64,000 bases of DNA from Nigrospora sphaerica (taxonomy: Eukaryota; Ascomycota; Sordariomycetes; Amphisphaeriales; Apiosporaceae), in NCBI GenBank assembly GCA_018287875.1, contig JAGVVL010000013.1, positions 3,472,001 to 3,536,000 of the forward strand, in the 5' to 3' direction. Numbering within the stretch: position 1 is the first letter of the stretch; each line of letters starts with the position of its first letter. Below are positions 11,756 through 27,428 of this stretch, in pieces. The notes beneath the pieces were generated by a model. The model saw only the letters and a program-made list of their open reading frames with translations, was not told the origin of the DNA and made no database searches. The position numbers were made by a program, and so were the translations under genes.

Positions 11756-12645
11756 TCAGTCGAACTTCATGGCCTCGAGGTCCCGAGAAATGTCCTGGTC
11801 AAAACTCTGATCCGAGGAATCCGCTACTTCGTCAGATTCCGTGCCGTCCTCAGTGCCATGGGAGACGTCCTCAGTGCCATGGGAGACGCCCTCATCGGCG
11901 GCCCTGTCGATGACGGCTTTCTCGATATCGGCTAGGTTCCCCCGGGCATGCAGGGCAATCATGTAGGGACTCCCTATGTACCTCTGGCACTGGTCGTAAA
12001 AGTCGGGCAGCTTCTTCATCAGAAGCTCGGCTTGCCTAGCAGTGGCAGAGTGTTCGGCGGCGTCGAGTGGGATTTGCGGGATTCGAGTCCACTCGACCTT
12101 GGCGCGCACGATGCGGTAAATGAACTCGGCAAAGACGTGCCAGGGCATCGCCGAAGACCACGAGCTCGTGTCCCGGAGCTCGGTCAAGAAAGGGAGGAAA
12201 CCGCTTTTGCCATCGGGTTGGCCGTTGTAGAAAACGAGCAAATCCTCCTCGCAGCCACGCTCCAGCAGCTGGGCCACGGCGTTATCGACACTGAGCCGGT
12301 TGTTGTCGACGTGTTGTTTCCCGGGACCCGCAATGACGCCACTCGACCTAAACGCGTTTCGCGCCTTCTGGTCTACCGACAGAGATGACGTGAACTGGGT
12401 TTTCGGAACCACCAGGCCGTCCTGAGGCAGGATATCCGTCAGACGGGCGGATGCCATGGCGGGATCGAGCGGCGTGATGACTCGGTGGGTGTGGGTAACA
12501 ACCCCGCGTTGGAAGTAGCGTATTGGCGGAATGGAACGGCCAGACTGCGACGGGGCTTTCCGAAACCGCTGTAGCTAAAGCTAAGGACGTTGTTCACTCC
12601 GAAGTAGTTTTCGTGTGCCTCCAAAGCGGAATCTTGTAATCTGAT
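11756..12645 (-). pseudogene. Hypothetical protein gene with an apparent 5' frameshift
   Basis: An ATG-initiated frame of 233 aa (12457-11756) has a mixed, protein-like composition and an acidic C-terminus with a duplicated VSHGTED. Coding-like sequence continues upstream of the ATG in the same frame (VVTHTHRVITPLDPA). It then appears to continue in the neighbouring frame (about 12645-12505) as LQDSALEAHENYFGVNNV, then SYSGFGKPRRSLAVPFRQYA. The frames meet at a run of four G (about 12506-12510); one extra G would join them. A possible splice acceptor, CATCATCAG, lies at the upstream edge, so further 5' exons may be lost. I recognise no family. It may be a young pseudogene, a truncated gene, or intact with a base-calling error in the homopolymer. 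Confidence 0.5.
11846..11887. repeat. 21-bp perfect tandem duplication inside the hypothetical gene
   Basis: Two adjacent identical 21-bp units (11846-11866 and 11867-11887) encode the repeated VSHGTED on the minus strand. The length is a multiple of three, so the frame is kept. Confidence 0.9.
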
Positions 12646-14447
12646 GATGGTGTCAAGAAATAGAAAATAGCATCTTAAAGAGAAGAATTAGACCCCGTCG
12701 ACTAGGAGGGTGCTAAGCTTGTATGCACGGGACCCACCACATCTACAAAGGCTGCAAGACGAAAGGGCGGAAAAGCAGATAGCACAAAGCGGCGAATAAA
12801 ACAGCTCGTCCAAATAAGCATCCACATACCCAATCGTTGCCATTTTAGAAGTTCATGGCACCCTTTATGTTCGGTTCCAAATTACCGAGAATATTATCTT
12901 GTAAAATGTAAATACCCGGTGCTCAGTTTCCGCTTTAACCACCACACTCTATTTCATCCCTTGATCTCGGTTCGGATATTGATACTAGGGGAAGTGTAAC
13001 GACTTTGATTTTGGCTATCTTGCATAACCATCTGGTCAACTATATCCGGACTTGAATGCCATCATTTTCCACCTTTGTTGAACACAGGTTCCGAAGCCGC
13101 TGTTCAACGTTCGTTTCTTTACACTTACCGTCTCGTTGTCTGTGCTGTTGTAGAACAAGACTAATGCCTGTTTGAATAAATGGGTTGCACGTATAGGGCT
13201 GCGTTTTTGAGCAAAGGGGTGAAGATCAAATATTATCAGCTGCGCTTCTTCTTTAACAGCTTGGCCGAGTTGAACTCGTATGACGCACTGAACTCGTCAA
13301 ATTTCCTCGGGTTACTGCTTATACAAAAGTGTTGCCTAGCTACTTAGCGAGGAGACTGCAAACTTGAATGCCATGCATGAGTTGCTTACAAAATCTGGCG
13401 ATCAACGCTTGCACTGAGAAGGTGCCACCAAGCCAGGCCAGTTTATATTTGAACGAAGAAAGCCATACCACAGGCATGTTGCTCATGCACCAAGCTCTCC
13501 ATGTAAAACGGGCCAGCCTTGGGCGACCGCCAAAACCGGCCGCAGGTTTTTTGGACAAGATACACCACCTCCGGATCGCCTCTTGTGCCTACGTTTTCGT
13601 TGATCCGAGTGCTCTGGAAACCGGCTGCGAAGGGACTGCCACGAGGCAGATAATGACAGCTCTATGAGCTGAAGCAGTTCGACGCATAGCCAATGATAGC
13701 AATGAAGAAAGCAATAACGACGTCATGTAACCTATAGGCTCGGGGGATGCTTTCCTGATTTACCATATCAATGAGAATTGGATCTCAAGAGAGAGGCGGG
13801 GAGGGAGGACGTGTGAATTGATTCTTGGTTCCAGAAGAAACAGGGACTATCACGCCGAGGCGCAGAAGTACTGGTGCTACGGAAACCTTACATCCCTCGA
13901 CCTGAAAAACTTATATATTCGCACAGCTACGGTTTCTGTTTGAGAGCAACTGCATCGCCGGAGTAGCTCCGGAACGGAAATAAGAGGTCTACTGATGTAG
14001 CGCATGACGCAGGTTGGTGTGTGAACAATCAGGTCTGTTAACAGAAGCCTGGGAGGCGTGGAACGGAGGCCAGCGACGGCAGCGAGAGCTGCTTCGAGTT
14101 GACCTGCGTGCCCACGACCAATGTGAAGAAATCCGATCGACTGAATCACTCTCAACGGTGGGATGCAATCAATGGCCCGACAAAAACCGGGATGGGTGTG
14201 TTCGCATCAAGTACTAGATGGTCTGCCATGCTTCAGCAGACGCGTGGTTGTCGTTTGGGATTGGATTAGCCGAGGATCAGCCCCCTCGCGAGCCGCATTG
14301 GTACCCCCACTTACTGCATGGCCGTCGGATCGGCCGGGCGCGCAAAGGCTCAAATGAGAGATGCTCTCGCAGAAGCTTTCTCTCACCTCACATTTCACAA
14401 TCCATCACGTGCCTCGTTCTTCCGCCCTCTCTCCAGCGCAATAAAAC
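12646..14447. other. Intergenic, relatively AT-rich
   Basis: No open frame shows domains or plausible splicing. The first part (12.65-13.3 kb) is visibly more AT-rich than the neighbouring genes. It separates the hypothetical gene from the TMEM14 gene and should contain the latter's promoter. Confidence 0.5.
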
Positions 14448-14920
14448 ATGGCCGAGCACCCCTCCTTTACCCTCGCGGGCCTTTGTAAGCACCCTCCGAT
14501 CCTGCGCACATGCGTCCCGCCATGTTGTTTCTGACTGACATCTCCAGTGGCCGTCGGCGGCACCATGGGCTACGTCCGCACGCGGTCGACGCCGTCGCTG
14601 GTCGCCGGCATCGGTCTGGGCGTCTCGTACGCGTATGCAGGTGAGTTCCCCCCATCCTTCTTGACCGTCGCTCTCTGCGGAGAGGGCGGCGCTGTGGGCC
14701 CGCCGGCGGCTCACGACCACCAGGATACCTCATCAAGCAGAACCGGGACTACGGCACCGAGCTGGCGCTGGGCAACAGCGCCTTGCTGACGGCCTCGGCC
14801 ATCCCGCGCATCATCAAGACGGGCGGCCGCGCCCCCGTGCCCCTCGCCCTGGGCAGTGTGGGCCTGTTGGCCAGCTACTACTATACCCGCAAGGTGCAGG
14901 AGTTCCGGTACGGCGTCTGA
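14448..14920 (+). CDS. TMEM14-family small membrane protein
   Basis: Three exons (14448-14484, 14548-14640, 14724-14920) total 327 nt (108 aa). The protein begins MAEHPSFTLAGLLAVGGTMG and contains YVRTRSTPSLVAGIGLG, then GYLIKQNRDYGTELALGNSA, then SYYYTRKVQEFRYGV. The glycine-rich hydrophobic helices, the RTRSTPSLVAG block and the length match the TMEM14 (UPF0136) family of four-helix bundle proteins. Animal TMEM14C sits in the mitochondrial inner membrane and helps porphyrin transport; the fungal role is not established. Both introns are GT-AG (63 and 83 nt), and both junctions fall where the family alignment requires continuity. Confidence 0.9.
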
Positions 14921-15176
14921 GCGCGTGGGCCCCCGCGCGACGACGAACTTGGACGCCGTCGCTCTTGATGTCGGGCGACGGCGATGCCAGTTATATGATG
15001 CTTGCGACCATCACCCAAAAACGGAGGCCTTGCGCATGACTGTAAGATACTTGGTGGATAATATATACCCCGCTCATACACATTGTCGTGGATCACTGGG
15101 TTGCTACCTCCTACTACACATGTACAGTCGCCCGCTTTTTGGGCGCTTCCATTAAACTCGCCATTCGTCCTGCCTT

Positions 15177-16693
15177 TCATGCACGGGAACTCCTCACGGA
15201 ACCCAGGTCCTTCCCGGAGAACTCGCACGAATCCCTTATCTTGGTCTCGTCCACGACATGCTCGATGACCACGGTCGTCACCACATTCATCCGGATGCCG
15301 TTCTCCTCCAGCACGCCGCGCTGCAGCGACTCCTCGCTGATGCCGCGCCCGTGCCGCAACCCATGTCGCCCGCGGCGGCCCGTCCGATCCTTGGCGGTGC
15401 CGCTGCACCACCTTCGCCACAGGGCGCCGCCGCCGGCTTTGGTCTCGTCCGCGCAGCCCCTCATGTTCTCGCCGTCGCTACCCGCGGCGTCGCTGCTGAT
15501 CCAGACGGCGTTGCCGTAAACGGCGGGGTCGGTGCGCATGAACTGGAAGCGCGCGAGGCCCGCGTCGGCCCGCTCCTGCGGCGAGGTGAGCATCATGGTC
15601 GGGATCCACAGCAGCACCATGCACAGCCCGTTGTACGCGTAGGCCGTCGCCGCTGCGCAGAACCAGCGCACGTCGGGGTGGGCGCCCCGCATGACACTAA
15701 GGCGCGCCGCGACCAGGGGCATCATCATGAGGGCACTGAGGATCGGGTAGACGAAGAAGACCGGGTGGTGGCCCGACGGCCGCGGCGCCGTCCTCTCGGC
15801 CGTTTCTCCGCCGGTGAGGGTCGCCGGTCGCCGGAACGGCAGGTGTCTGGACGACCGGTTCTCGCGCCAGAGAGCGAAAGCAGTGAGTAGGTTCAAGCCC
15901 ATGGACACGGGGACCAAGCACATGATCCAGAAGTAGTGCGTCCAGAAGCGCCACGGCCCGTATGGGTCGCGTATCCAGCACTGCGAGAACACGAAGGTTA
16001 GCGGTTAACGTCCCAGCCATGGGCCTCCTACGTAAGGTACGGGTGTCGTACCCAGGCGTTGGCTCTCCCGTACCAGCCGCCCTGCGCCTTGCCGTTCTCG
16101 GTCGCCACGATGCCGACGGCGCTGGCGAAGTGGATGAAGGCCCAGATGCCGGCAATGATGAAGCGCAAGGTCCGCGGCGACGTCTTGTAGCCCCGGACGA
16201 CGGTCAGGTAGGAGAGGACGGAAAACGCCGACAGGAAGGCGCTGGCGCCAAGCTTGCCGTTGGAATGGAACCAGCCCTGGGCCCAGCAGGCAGGCGTGCC
16301 GGCGGCGATGCGGCCCTCGGCCAGCCAGGCGATGTTGAGGGAGCTGGCGAAGGCGTCGCTCATGTCGACAAGGAGCATGTTGTAGATGAGGATGGGGAAC
16401 GGGTTGTGCGCGTCATCTTCGACGCCCGCCGGCGCCGCCGCTTCGGGCCATGCGCCCGCGCCCAGGCTCCCCGTGTCGCCGGGAACCAGGTGGATGGCAG
16501 GCTTCGGCCGCGGCGGTGGATGCCGCCGGCGCCGACACTGCTCCAGCCTCAACTGGACGAGCTTGTAGGTCAGGAAGAGGAAGAGGATGCTTGTACAGGT
16601 CAGCGAGGTGCAGGCGCCCGCAGCCAGGACCGTCAGGCCGCGCCGGTGCTCGTCGGACAGCTCGCCGTCGACTGCGCTGTCAACGGAATCCAT
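15177..16693 (-). CDS. Seven-transmembrane G-protein-coupled-receptor-like protein
   Basis: Two exons (16693-16052, 15980-15177) across a 71-nt GTACGA...GCAG intron give 481 aa. Hydrophobic helices in order include LTVLAAGACTSLTCTSILF, the segment after PFPILIYNMLLVDMSDA, GKLGASAFLSAFSVLSYLTV, FIIAGIWAFIHFASAVGI, RFWTHYFWIMCLVPVSMGL, PVFFVYPILSALMMMPLVAA and YAYNGLCMVLLWIP. The CWAQGW cysteine before helix 3 and the W-CWI/HYFWI block before helix 5 resemble fungal cAMP-receptor/Git3-like receptors. In that family, ligand sensing (sugars, amino acids or others) couples to G-alpha and cAMP signalling at the plasma membrane. The cytosolic C-tail is basic (KDRTGRRGRHGLRHGRG). The ligand cannot be told from sequence. 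Confidence 0.78.
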
Positions 16694-22229
<5,536 letters not shown>

Positions 22230-23133
22230 GCGCGGCGGCGTTCCGCCTCGGTCTGGGTCGGGACAGGGTACGGAGGTCTGGATATGTGCGCCCCGGAGCG
22301 GCCACTCGCTGGTGTTGGATTAATACTTGTCCTGCCCATAGCCCTTGTGTCCGATCCGGGCCGAGGCCGTCCTTGCCCCCTGCCTTCGCGGTACAAGCTG
22401 GCTCATCAGGCATGGCTTGCGCGGGAGGTGCATAACTACATAGTACAAGGAACAGGGCAACTAGTTGGAGGCCTGATGCCACCAGAAGCCACAGGATGTT
22501 GGCCTCACGTCCACTGGTAACCTGTCCTGCATGCCATGTTGGCCGACTGCCGCGTCTTTTGGAAGCGGCTTATCTGGTTTTCTATCTGAACTTGGCAACG
22601 CTGTGATGAACTGTTATGCCCAGAGTGAGACTTGTGGTACTAATGTCGAGCAGACCTGCTCTCTGATCTGAACGATCCGCAATGGGCCGTACACACAGGT
22701 AGGTGCACCGGTGGTACCAGCGAATTTGAAGTATCTGGCACAATACGAGGCTGTGGTATTACCCATGTAAATGCTCGTCTGTATGACGAGATGTTGCAAA
22801 ACATGGTGTCTCCGCGTGTCTTAACTGCGTTATCGAATTGGCCAGGGTGGGGTACTCCCCACACCGACCCCCATAATACCCATTTGCATCCAGCCTTATC
22901 AGCTTATCGAGGGTCCCTGTCCTTGCCAGCGTTTATTGTCCCATTAGACCTTCAGCCTCAAGAAAGACGCCACCTGAACTTTTCCAGCCTCGTTCTCGGT
23001 CGCAACACACGCGTCGCCATCACCACTTCGCGCCCTGCATCGCCCGTCTGGTTGACCAGCCAGCCCGTTCCATTACATACTTGTACCATCGGTCCATCTT
23101 GCCCGGTGCGCCCCGGTGGTCAGCTCGCCCAGA
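22230..23133. other. Intergenic between cot-1 and SF3a2
   Basis: Holds the cot-1 3' end and the SF3a2 promoter. No gene or repeat recognised. Confidence 0.5.
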
Positions 23134-23874
23134 ATGGACTACCAGAACCGCGCCGGCTCCAAATTCGGCGGCGGTGGTGTCGCCTCCCACAGTGCGACGA
23201 ACGCCGATCGACGCGAGCGTCTTCGCAAGCTCGCCCTCGAGACGATTGACCTCGACAAGGACCCGTACTTCTTCAAGAACCATGTTGGCTCTTTCGAATG
23301 TCGCCTCTGTCTTACCGTCCACCAAAACGATGGATCCTACCTCGCCCACACCCAGGGCAAGAAGCACCAGACCAACCTCGCGCGCCGTGCTGCTAAGGAG
23401 CAGAAAGAAGGCAAAGGGCAGATCGATGAGCGGACGGGCCTGCCCGTCGGCGTCGTGGGCGCCGGATTTGGTGCGCTGGGAATCGGCGGCACCAAGCGCA
23501 ACGTGGTCAAGATCGGCCGCCCGGGCTACAAGATCACCAAGGTCCGCGACCCCGTCACGCGTCAGCAGGGCCTGCTGTTCCAGCTCCAGTACCCCGAGAT
23601 CTCGTCCGACGAAACCCCCAAGGTCCGTTTCATGAGCGCGTTTGAGCAGCGCGTCGAGGACCCGCCCGACAAGAACTACCAGTACATGCTCGTCGCCGCC
23701 GAGCCCTACGAGACGTGCGGCTTCAAGCTGCAGGCCCGCGAGATCGACCGCAGTGGCGAGCGCTACTGGACCTGGTGGGACAAGGACCTGAAGGAGTTCT
23801 GGGTCCAGGTCATGTTCATGACGGAGCGAGAGGAAAGATACGTGGGTGTGCCGGGTCTGCCGGGGCGGCGGTAA
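23134..23874 (+). CDS. Splicing factor SF3a subunit 2 (Prp11/SAP62 homologue)
   Basis: A single exon of 246 aa starting MDYQNRAGSKFGGGG, the conserved N-terminus of SF3a66/Prp11 proteins. A matrin-type C2H2 zinc finger follows (FECRLCLTVHQNDGSYLAHT then QGKKHQ, about residues 55-80). The C-terminal half has GRPGYKITKVRDP, then QYPEISSDETPKVRFMSAFE, and ends YWTWWDKDLKEFWVQ, typical of the family. SF3a2 is part of the U2 snRNP and helps it engage the branch site during prespliceosome assembly in the nucleus. Length is normal for fungi, which lack the proline-rich tail of animal SF3A2. It is intronless here, with a stop at 23872-23874. Confidence 0.95.
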   Translation: MDYQNRAGSKFGGGGVASHSATNADRRERLRKLALETIDLDKDPYFFKNHVGSFECRLCLTVHQNDGSYLAHTQGKKHQTNLARRAAKEQKEGKGQIDERTGLPVGVVGAGFGALGIGGTKRNVVKIGRPGYKITKVRDPVTRQQGLLFQLQYPEISSDETPKVRFMSAFEQRVEDPPDKNYQYMLVAAEPYETCGFKLQAREIDRSGERYWTWWDKDLKEFWVQVMFMTEREERYVGVPGLPGRR

Positions 23875-24152
23875 AACAGCCCGTCCCCCATAGTCCGTAG
23901 GATGCCGCACCCAAATAGGGTGGGGTTGCGGAACGGCCGTGTTGCCGTTCCAGGATGCGGCCAGCGGTCACCAGACATGCACAAGGCGTTGGGGATGGTA
24001 TGTACGTTACGCTCGCTCGAGTATGTTGTACTTTACTGATTTTGTCCAAACCGCAAAGATAATGATACCACAATGCTCCCCTAAATGGGCGCTTCTCTCT
24101 GCGCTCGGTTGGCAGTCGGCGCAAAGCCGCACCCTGGTCCACCCTGCGACTG

Positions 24153-25238
24153 TCACATCTTCTTTATCATAACGAGGACACCCTGGACAGCGGCTATGAC
24201 CTTCTCGCTGCCCTCCTCCACCCCCGCGTCGCGCAGCAACTGTTCAGTGCGCCGTCTCAGTATCCTCACGACATCATTCTCAGTACCGACGGCCTCGGGG
24301 TGCGCTTCCCTCCACCGCTCCACAGTGCTGAGGGTCGAAAGCGTCTTTTCCAGGATGTCCATGGTCAGGGGCGGCAGACTCTCTCGGAACCCATCTTCCC
24401 CGGCCGCCCATTCTCTGCGGAAGAAGGTTTCGCGATCAAACTCGGGCACGGCCGGTTCCAGGTCCCAGGGCATCACCGCCTTCCGGTACAGGTCCTGCGC
24501 GAGGAAGTTACCGGGCTCGTAGTATGGTTCGAGATAGTCTCGTTCCCACTGGGCACGAAACGCCTCTAGTGCGGCGGCATTCGGCGTGGCCGGGTCCACG
24601 CTATTGGTTTGGCCGCCCCCTACCGTCACCTGGAGTTAGCAATTTCCTAAGAGGTTGCCGCGAAGCCCCTTTTCCGAGATTCGTAGGCCAGAACAACAAA
24701 ACAACGGAAGTGTGGCGGGAAGCCTTCGTGTCGGCAAGGGCAATAAGAAGACTCGGTGCTACTTACAGAAGGCCACGGTACCACCGGGCCGCAGCACGCG
24801 TGCGGCGCGCGGCCAAAATCTAGCCATGTCGAACCAGTGGGCGGCCGAGGCGGCCGTAAGCAGGTCGACGCTGGCGTCGGGCAGACCGGCCAGATCCTCT
24901 GCCGAGCTGACTTCGAAGCGGACGGGCTCACCCGTGGCCGTCTTCCACGCGGCCCCCTCGGTGCGCGCGCTCGCCACCATGCCCTCGGACGGGTCAAAGC
25001 CCGCGGCGTGGGCGAAGTGCTGCGCCAGCACCTGCACCACCGTGCCGGGCCCGCAGCCCACGTCCAGCAGCAAGTCCATCTGCCCGCCCGTCGCCTTGTG
25101 GTGCGCGAGGATCTGCTCGTAGAGGGCCGGGTGGTACCCCGGCCGGTGCCGCGCGTACGCCTGGCCCTGCGCGGGCGTGTATTTCTTGAACGTCTCCTCG
25201 CGCGAAGCGGCGGAGACGGGTATGGTTTCGGATGGCAT
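24153..25238 (-). CDS. SAM-dependent methyltransferase, trans-aconitate methyltransferase-like
   Basis: Two exons (25238-24767 and 24619-24153) give 312 aa. The N-terminal part has YARHRPGYHPALYEQIL and the class I motif I LLLDVGCGPGTV, then GFDPSEGM (acidic motif II region), AEDLAGLP and AAHWFD. This layout is seen in Tmt1/TAM and CRG1-like methyltransferases acting on small carboxylic or terpenoid substrates. The donor is T|GTAAGT at 24766. The first AG downstream (CTCCAG) breaks phase; the next acceptor, GACGGTAG (24620), restores it and reads VAFWGGQTNSVDP. Exon 2 then continues ERDYLEPYYEPGNF and DLYRKAV. A start farther upstream is possible only with non-ATG codons. The substrate is not predictable. 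Confidence 0.85.
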
Positions 25239-26669
25239 GATGGCAGGGCTGATACGACCCAATGAGCGAAAGGGCGCAATGAGGGATGCGATTAGAGGTT
25301 GTGATGGTCACCGGAACACGTGGGTGTCTGGGTCGGCCCGTTTGTGCTTTTAACCCCAGATTTCCGAGCCCAGGGTTCCCGATATCAAGCCTCGGCCTCG
25401 GACAGCGTGATGGTCCGACGTCAGGGGAAACGACGCGCGTGCCGTGTCCCGATGTGTCTGGCTGCTTTACCAGACACGTAATCAAGCCGCCCTATTGGCC
25501 AATCACTTCGCCTTAACCGTCTGACGCCCTAACCGCTTATCAGGTATCAGGGCTGCCACCTGCGTCGGCAATTGCCCGACTTCATTCCGTGTTAGGGACG
25601 GCTTTTTCGGGGACGGGAAGGGGGAAGGAGACTGTGCCAGCATCGCCCGCTTCGACTAGATCCAATTAAATGCCAACAAAGAACAAGACGTGGAAGCGGG
25701 ATTCTCTTCGAACAACGGAAAGCCCTGGGGGCTCTTTTATGGCCGAAGCGTGACGGGACCCTCAGCCCGGGGCCGCGCAACATCTCTGAAACCCCGTACC
25801 GATGTGTTGGTGATGATGGCCAACACGTCAAAAGAAAAAAAAAGAGGAAAGGGCCCGGCTGTGGCTCGTCAAGCGCCTGCAGGTCGGGAAGTTGTGCCCT
25901 GTGATTAGTTAACATATATATACCCCCGCGCTACCCTAGATTCAACACGGACGGCCGGCCTGAGCAAAGGACCTGTGCTTGAATAGTGAGTCGGGATTGA
26001 CAGACGCATCCACAATAGTCAAGAGAAAAGGGAGGGAGGCGCAGGAGGTAAGCGATGGAAAGCCCAGCAGCAGCCCCCAAAATACCTTATAAAAAACCCC
26101 CCGCCTGCTGGAGCCGGTGGTGCTGCTGCCGCTGCTGCCGTGTTGCCGTGCAGGGCTCCCTTCTTCCCCAGCGCCACCAACGTTAGGTCCTCACCAATTT
26201 TCTTGTTAGCCAAACCGAGCCCCCCCACCCCCAAATCTCCGCGTCGCGCGTTAGACAACATCCCTCGACGCCTCCGGCTTTTGGCCCACGGTTCGCCGAC
26301 GTCCCGGGAGCAGGACGAACGGACGGTTCGCCGCGTGATACGACATTTCTTGCGCAATGCGGCGAGGAGCAGGCAGAGGGGACTTGCTGCCGATTCACGG
26401 GAAACGGAGAAAGGGGGATATGAACTGGTGGGAACTGCTCTATATTGCAGCCATGCGACCGGAAGGAAACCCGCGACGTTTCTATGTGCCGAACAACAGC
26501 AGCCAATTGCCTCTCTACCCCTAACGCCATGTTATCAAAAGCCTGACCAAAGGAGCCATCGCAATAGCCGCCCCCGGCTTTGGTCCCGGCGCCGGCCGTG
26601 CGCGACGTGCCGGTCAAGAGAGCCCAAAAGAAATAAGCAAACGGCCGTCGGCCAACTCACCGCCCGTTC
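25239..26669. other. Intergenic region
   Basis: Contains the methyltransferase promoter and the 3' flank of the hydrolase gene. Open frames here overlap on both strands and have no domains. I see no gene. Confidence 0.5.
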
Positions 26670-27428
26670 TTAGGGCGAAATCAGGCCGGCCTCGGCGGCG
26701 AGGCGCTTGATGGCGTTGACGACGGGGTCAACGTCCTGCCTCTTGATGGGCAGGCGGTGGTCGCCGTCCCACTCGATGAGCTCGGCGGCGGCGGGCTCGC
26801 AGAGGTTGCGCAGCAGGTCGCGGTGCTTGGGCAGGCCGGGGTCGTTGCGGCCGAGGACGTGGAGGGTGGGCAGGGCGATGCGGGGGGCGCGGGGGCCGTC
26901 CTTGGGGGCGGCGACGTCGGGAGGCAGGAGGGGCCCGCGGCCGGCCATGAGGACGGCGAAGCGGAAGCGGCAGTCGGCGGGCAGGCCGGCGGCGGCGGCG
27001 GCGGCGGGGTTCGCCTGCTGGCGCAGCAGCAGGCTGGCGGCCACCTTGGCGCCCTGGCTGAAGCCGAGCACGGCGACGACGGGGCCCGTGGCGCCGCGGG
27101 CGGCGTCGTCGCGCAGCGCGCGGGCCACGGCGCCGTCGACGGTGCGCCAGGTGAAGGCCGGGTCCGGCTCGGGCGCGTCGGGCCCGCCCAGCGTCCAGCG
27201 CTTGTAGGCCCCGAAGTCGCCGTAGACCTGCACCACGTCGGCGCCCGGCTCGGGCGACGGGAAGGGCGCCTCGGCGAAGACGGGCCGGAAGTAGGGCTCC
27301 AGCCGCGGCACGAGCGCCCGGCACTGCGCCTCGAAGATGCGCCGGTTCGTTCCGCCCCCGTGCAGGAAGAGGATGCGCGGCAGGTGGAGCGTGCCGCTCG
27401 CGTCGTCGCCGTGGTTGAGGAACGGCAT
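26670..27428 (-). CDS. FSH1-family serine hydrolase
   Basis: A single exon of 252 aa with ATG at 27428. It has the alpha/beta-hydrolase layout of fungal FSH1 proteins: a first strand ending in LFLHGGGTN, the FAEAPFPSPEPG turn, and the nucleophile elbow LGFSQGAKVA (Ser124). The likely acid is in VLGRNDPGLP (Asp196) and the likely base in WDGDHRLP (His224). FSH1 relatives include cytosolic esterases and the polyketide-releasing thioesterase LovG. No biosynthetic genes flank this copy, so a general esterase role is the modest guess. An alanine-rich stretch (about 141-147) is encoded by a GC-rich repeat. There is no signal peptide. Confidence 0.87.
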   Translation of the reverse strand: MPFLNHGDDASGTLHLPRILFLHGGGTNRRIFEAQCRALVPRLEPYFRPVFAEAPFPSPEPGADVVQVYGDFGAYKRWTLGGPDAPEPDPAFTWRTVDGAVARALRDDAARGATGPVVAVLGFSQGAKVAASLLLRQQANPAAAAAAGLPADCRFRFAVLMAGRGPLLPPDVAAPKDGPRAPRIALPTLHVLGRNDPGLPKHRDLLRNLCEPAAAELIEWDGDHRLPIKRQDVDPVVNAIKRLAAEAGLISP

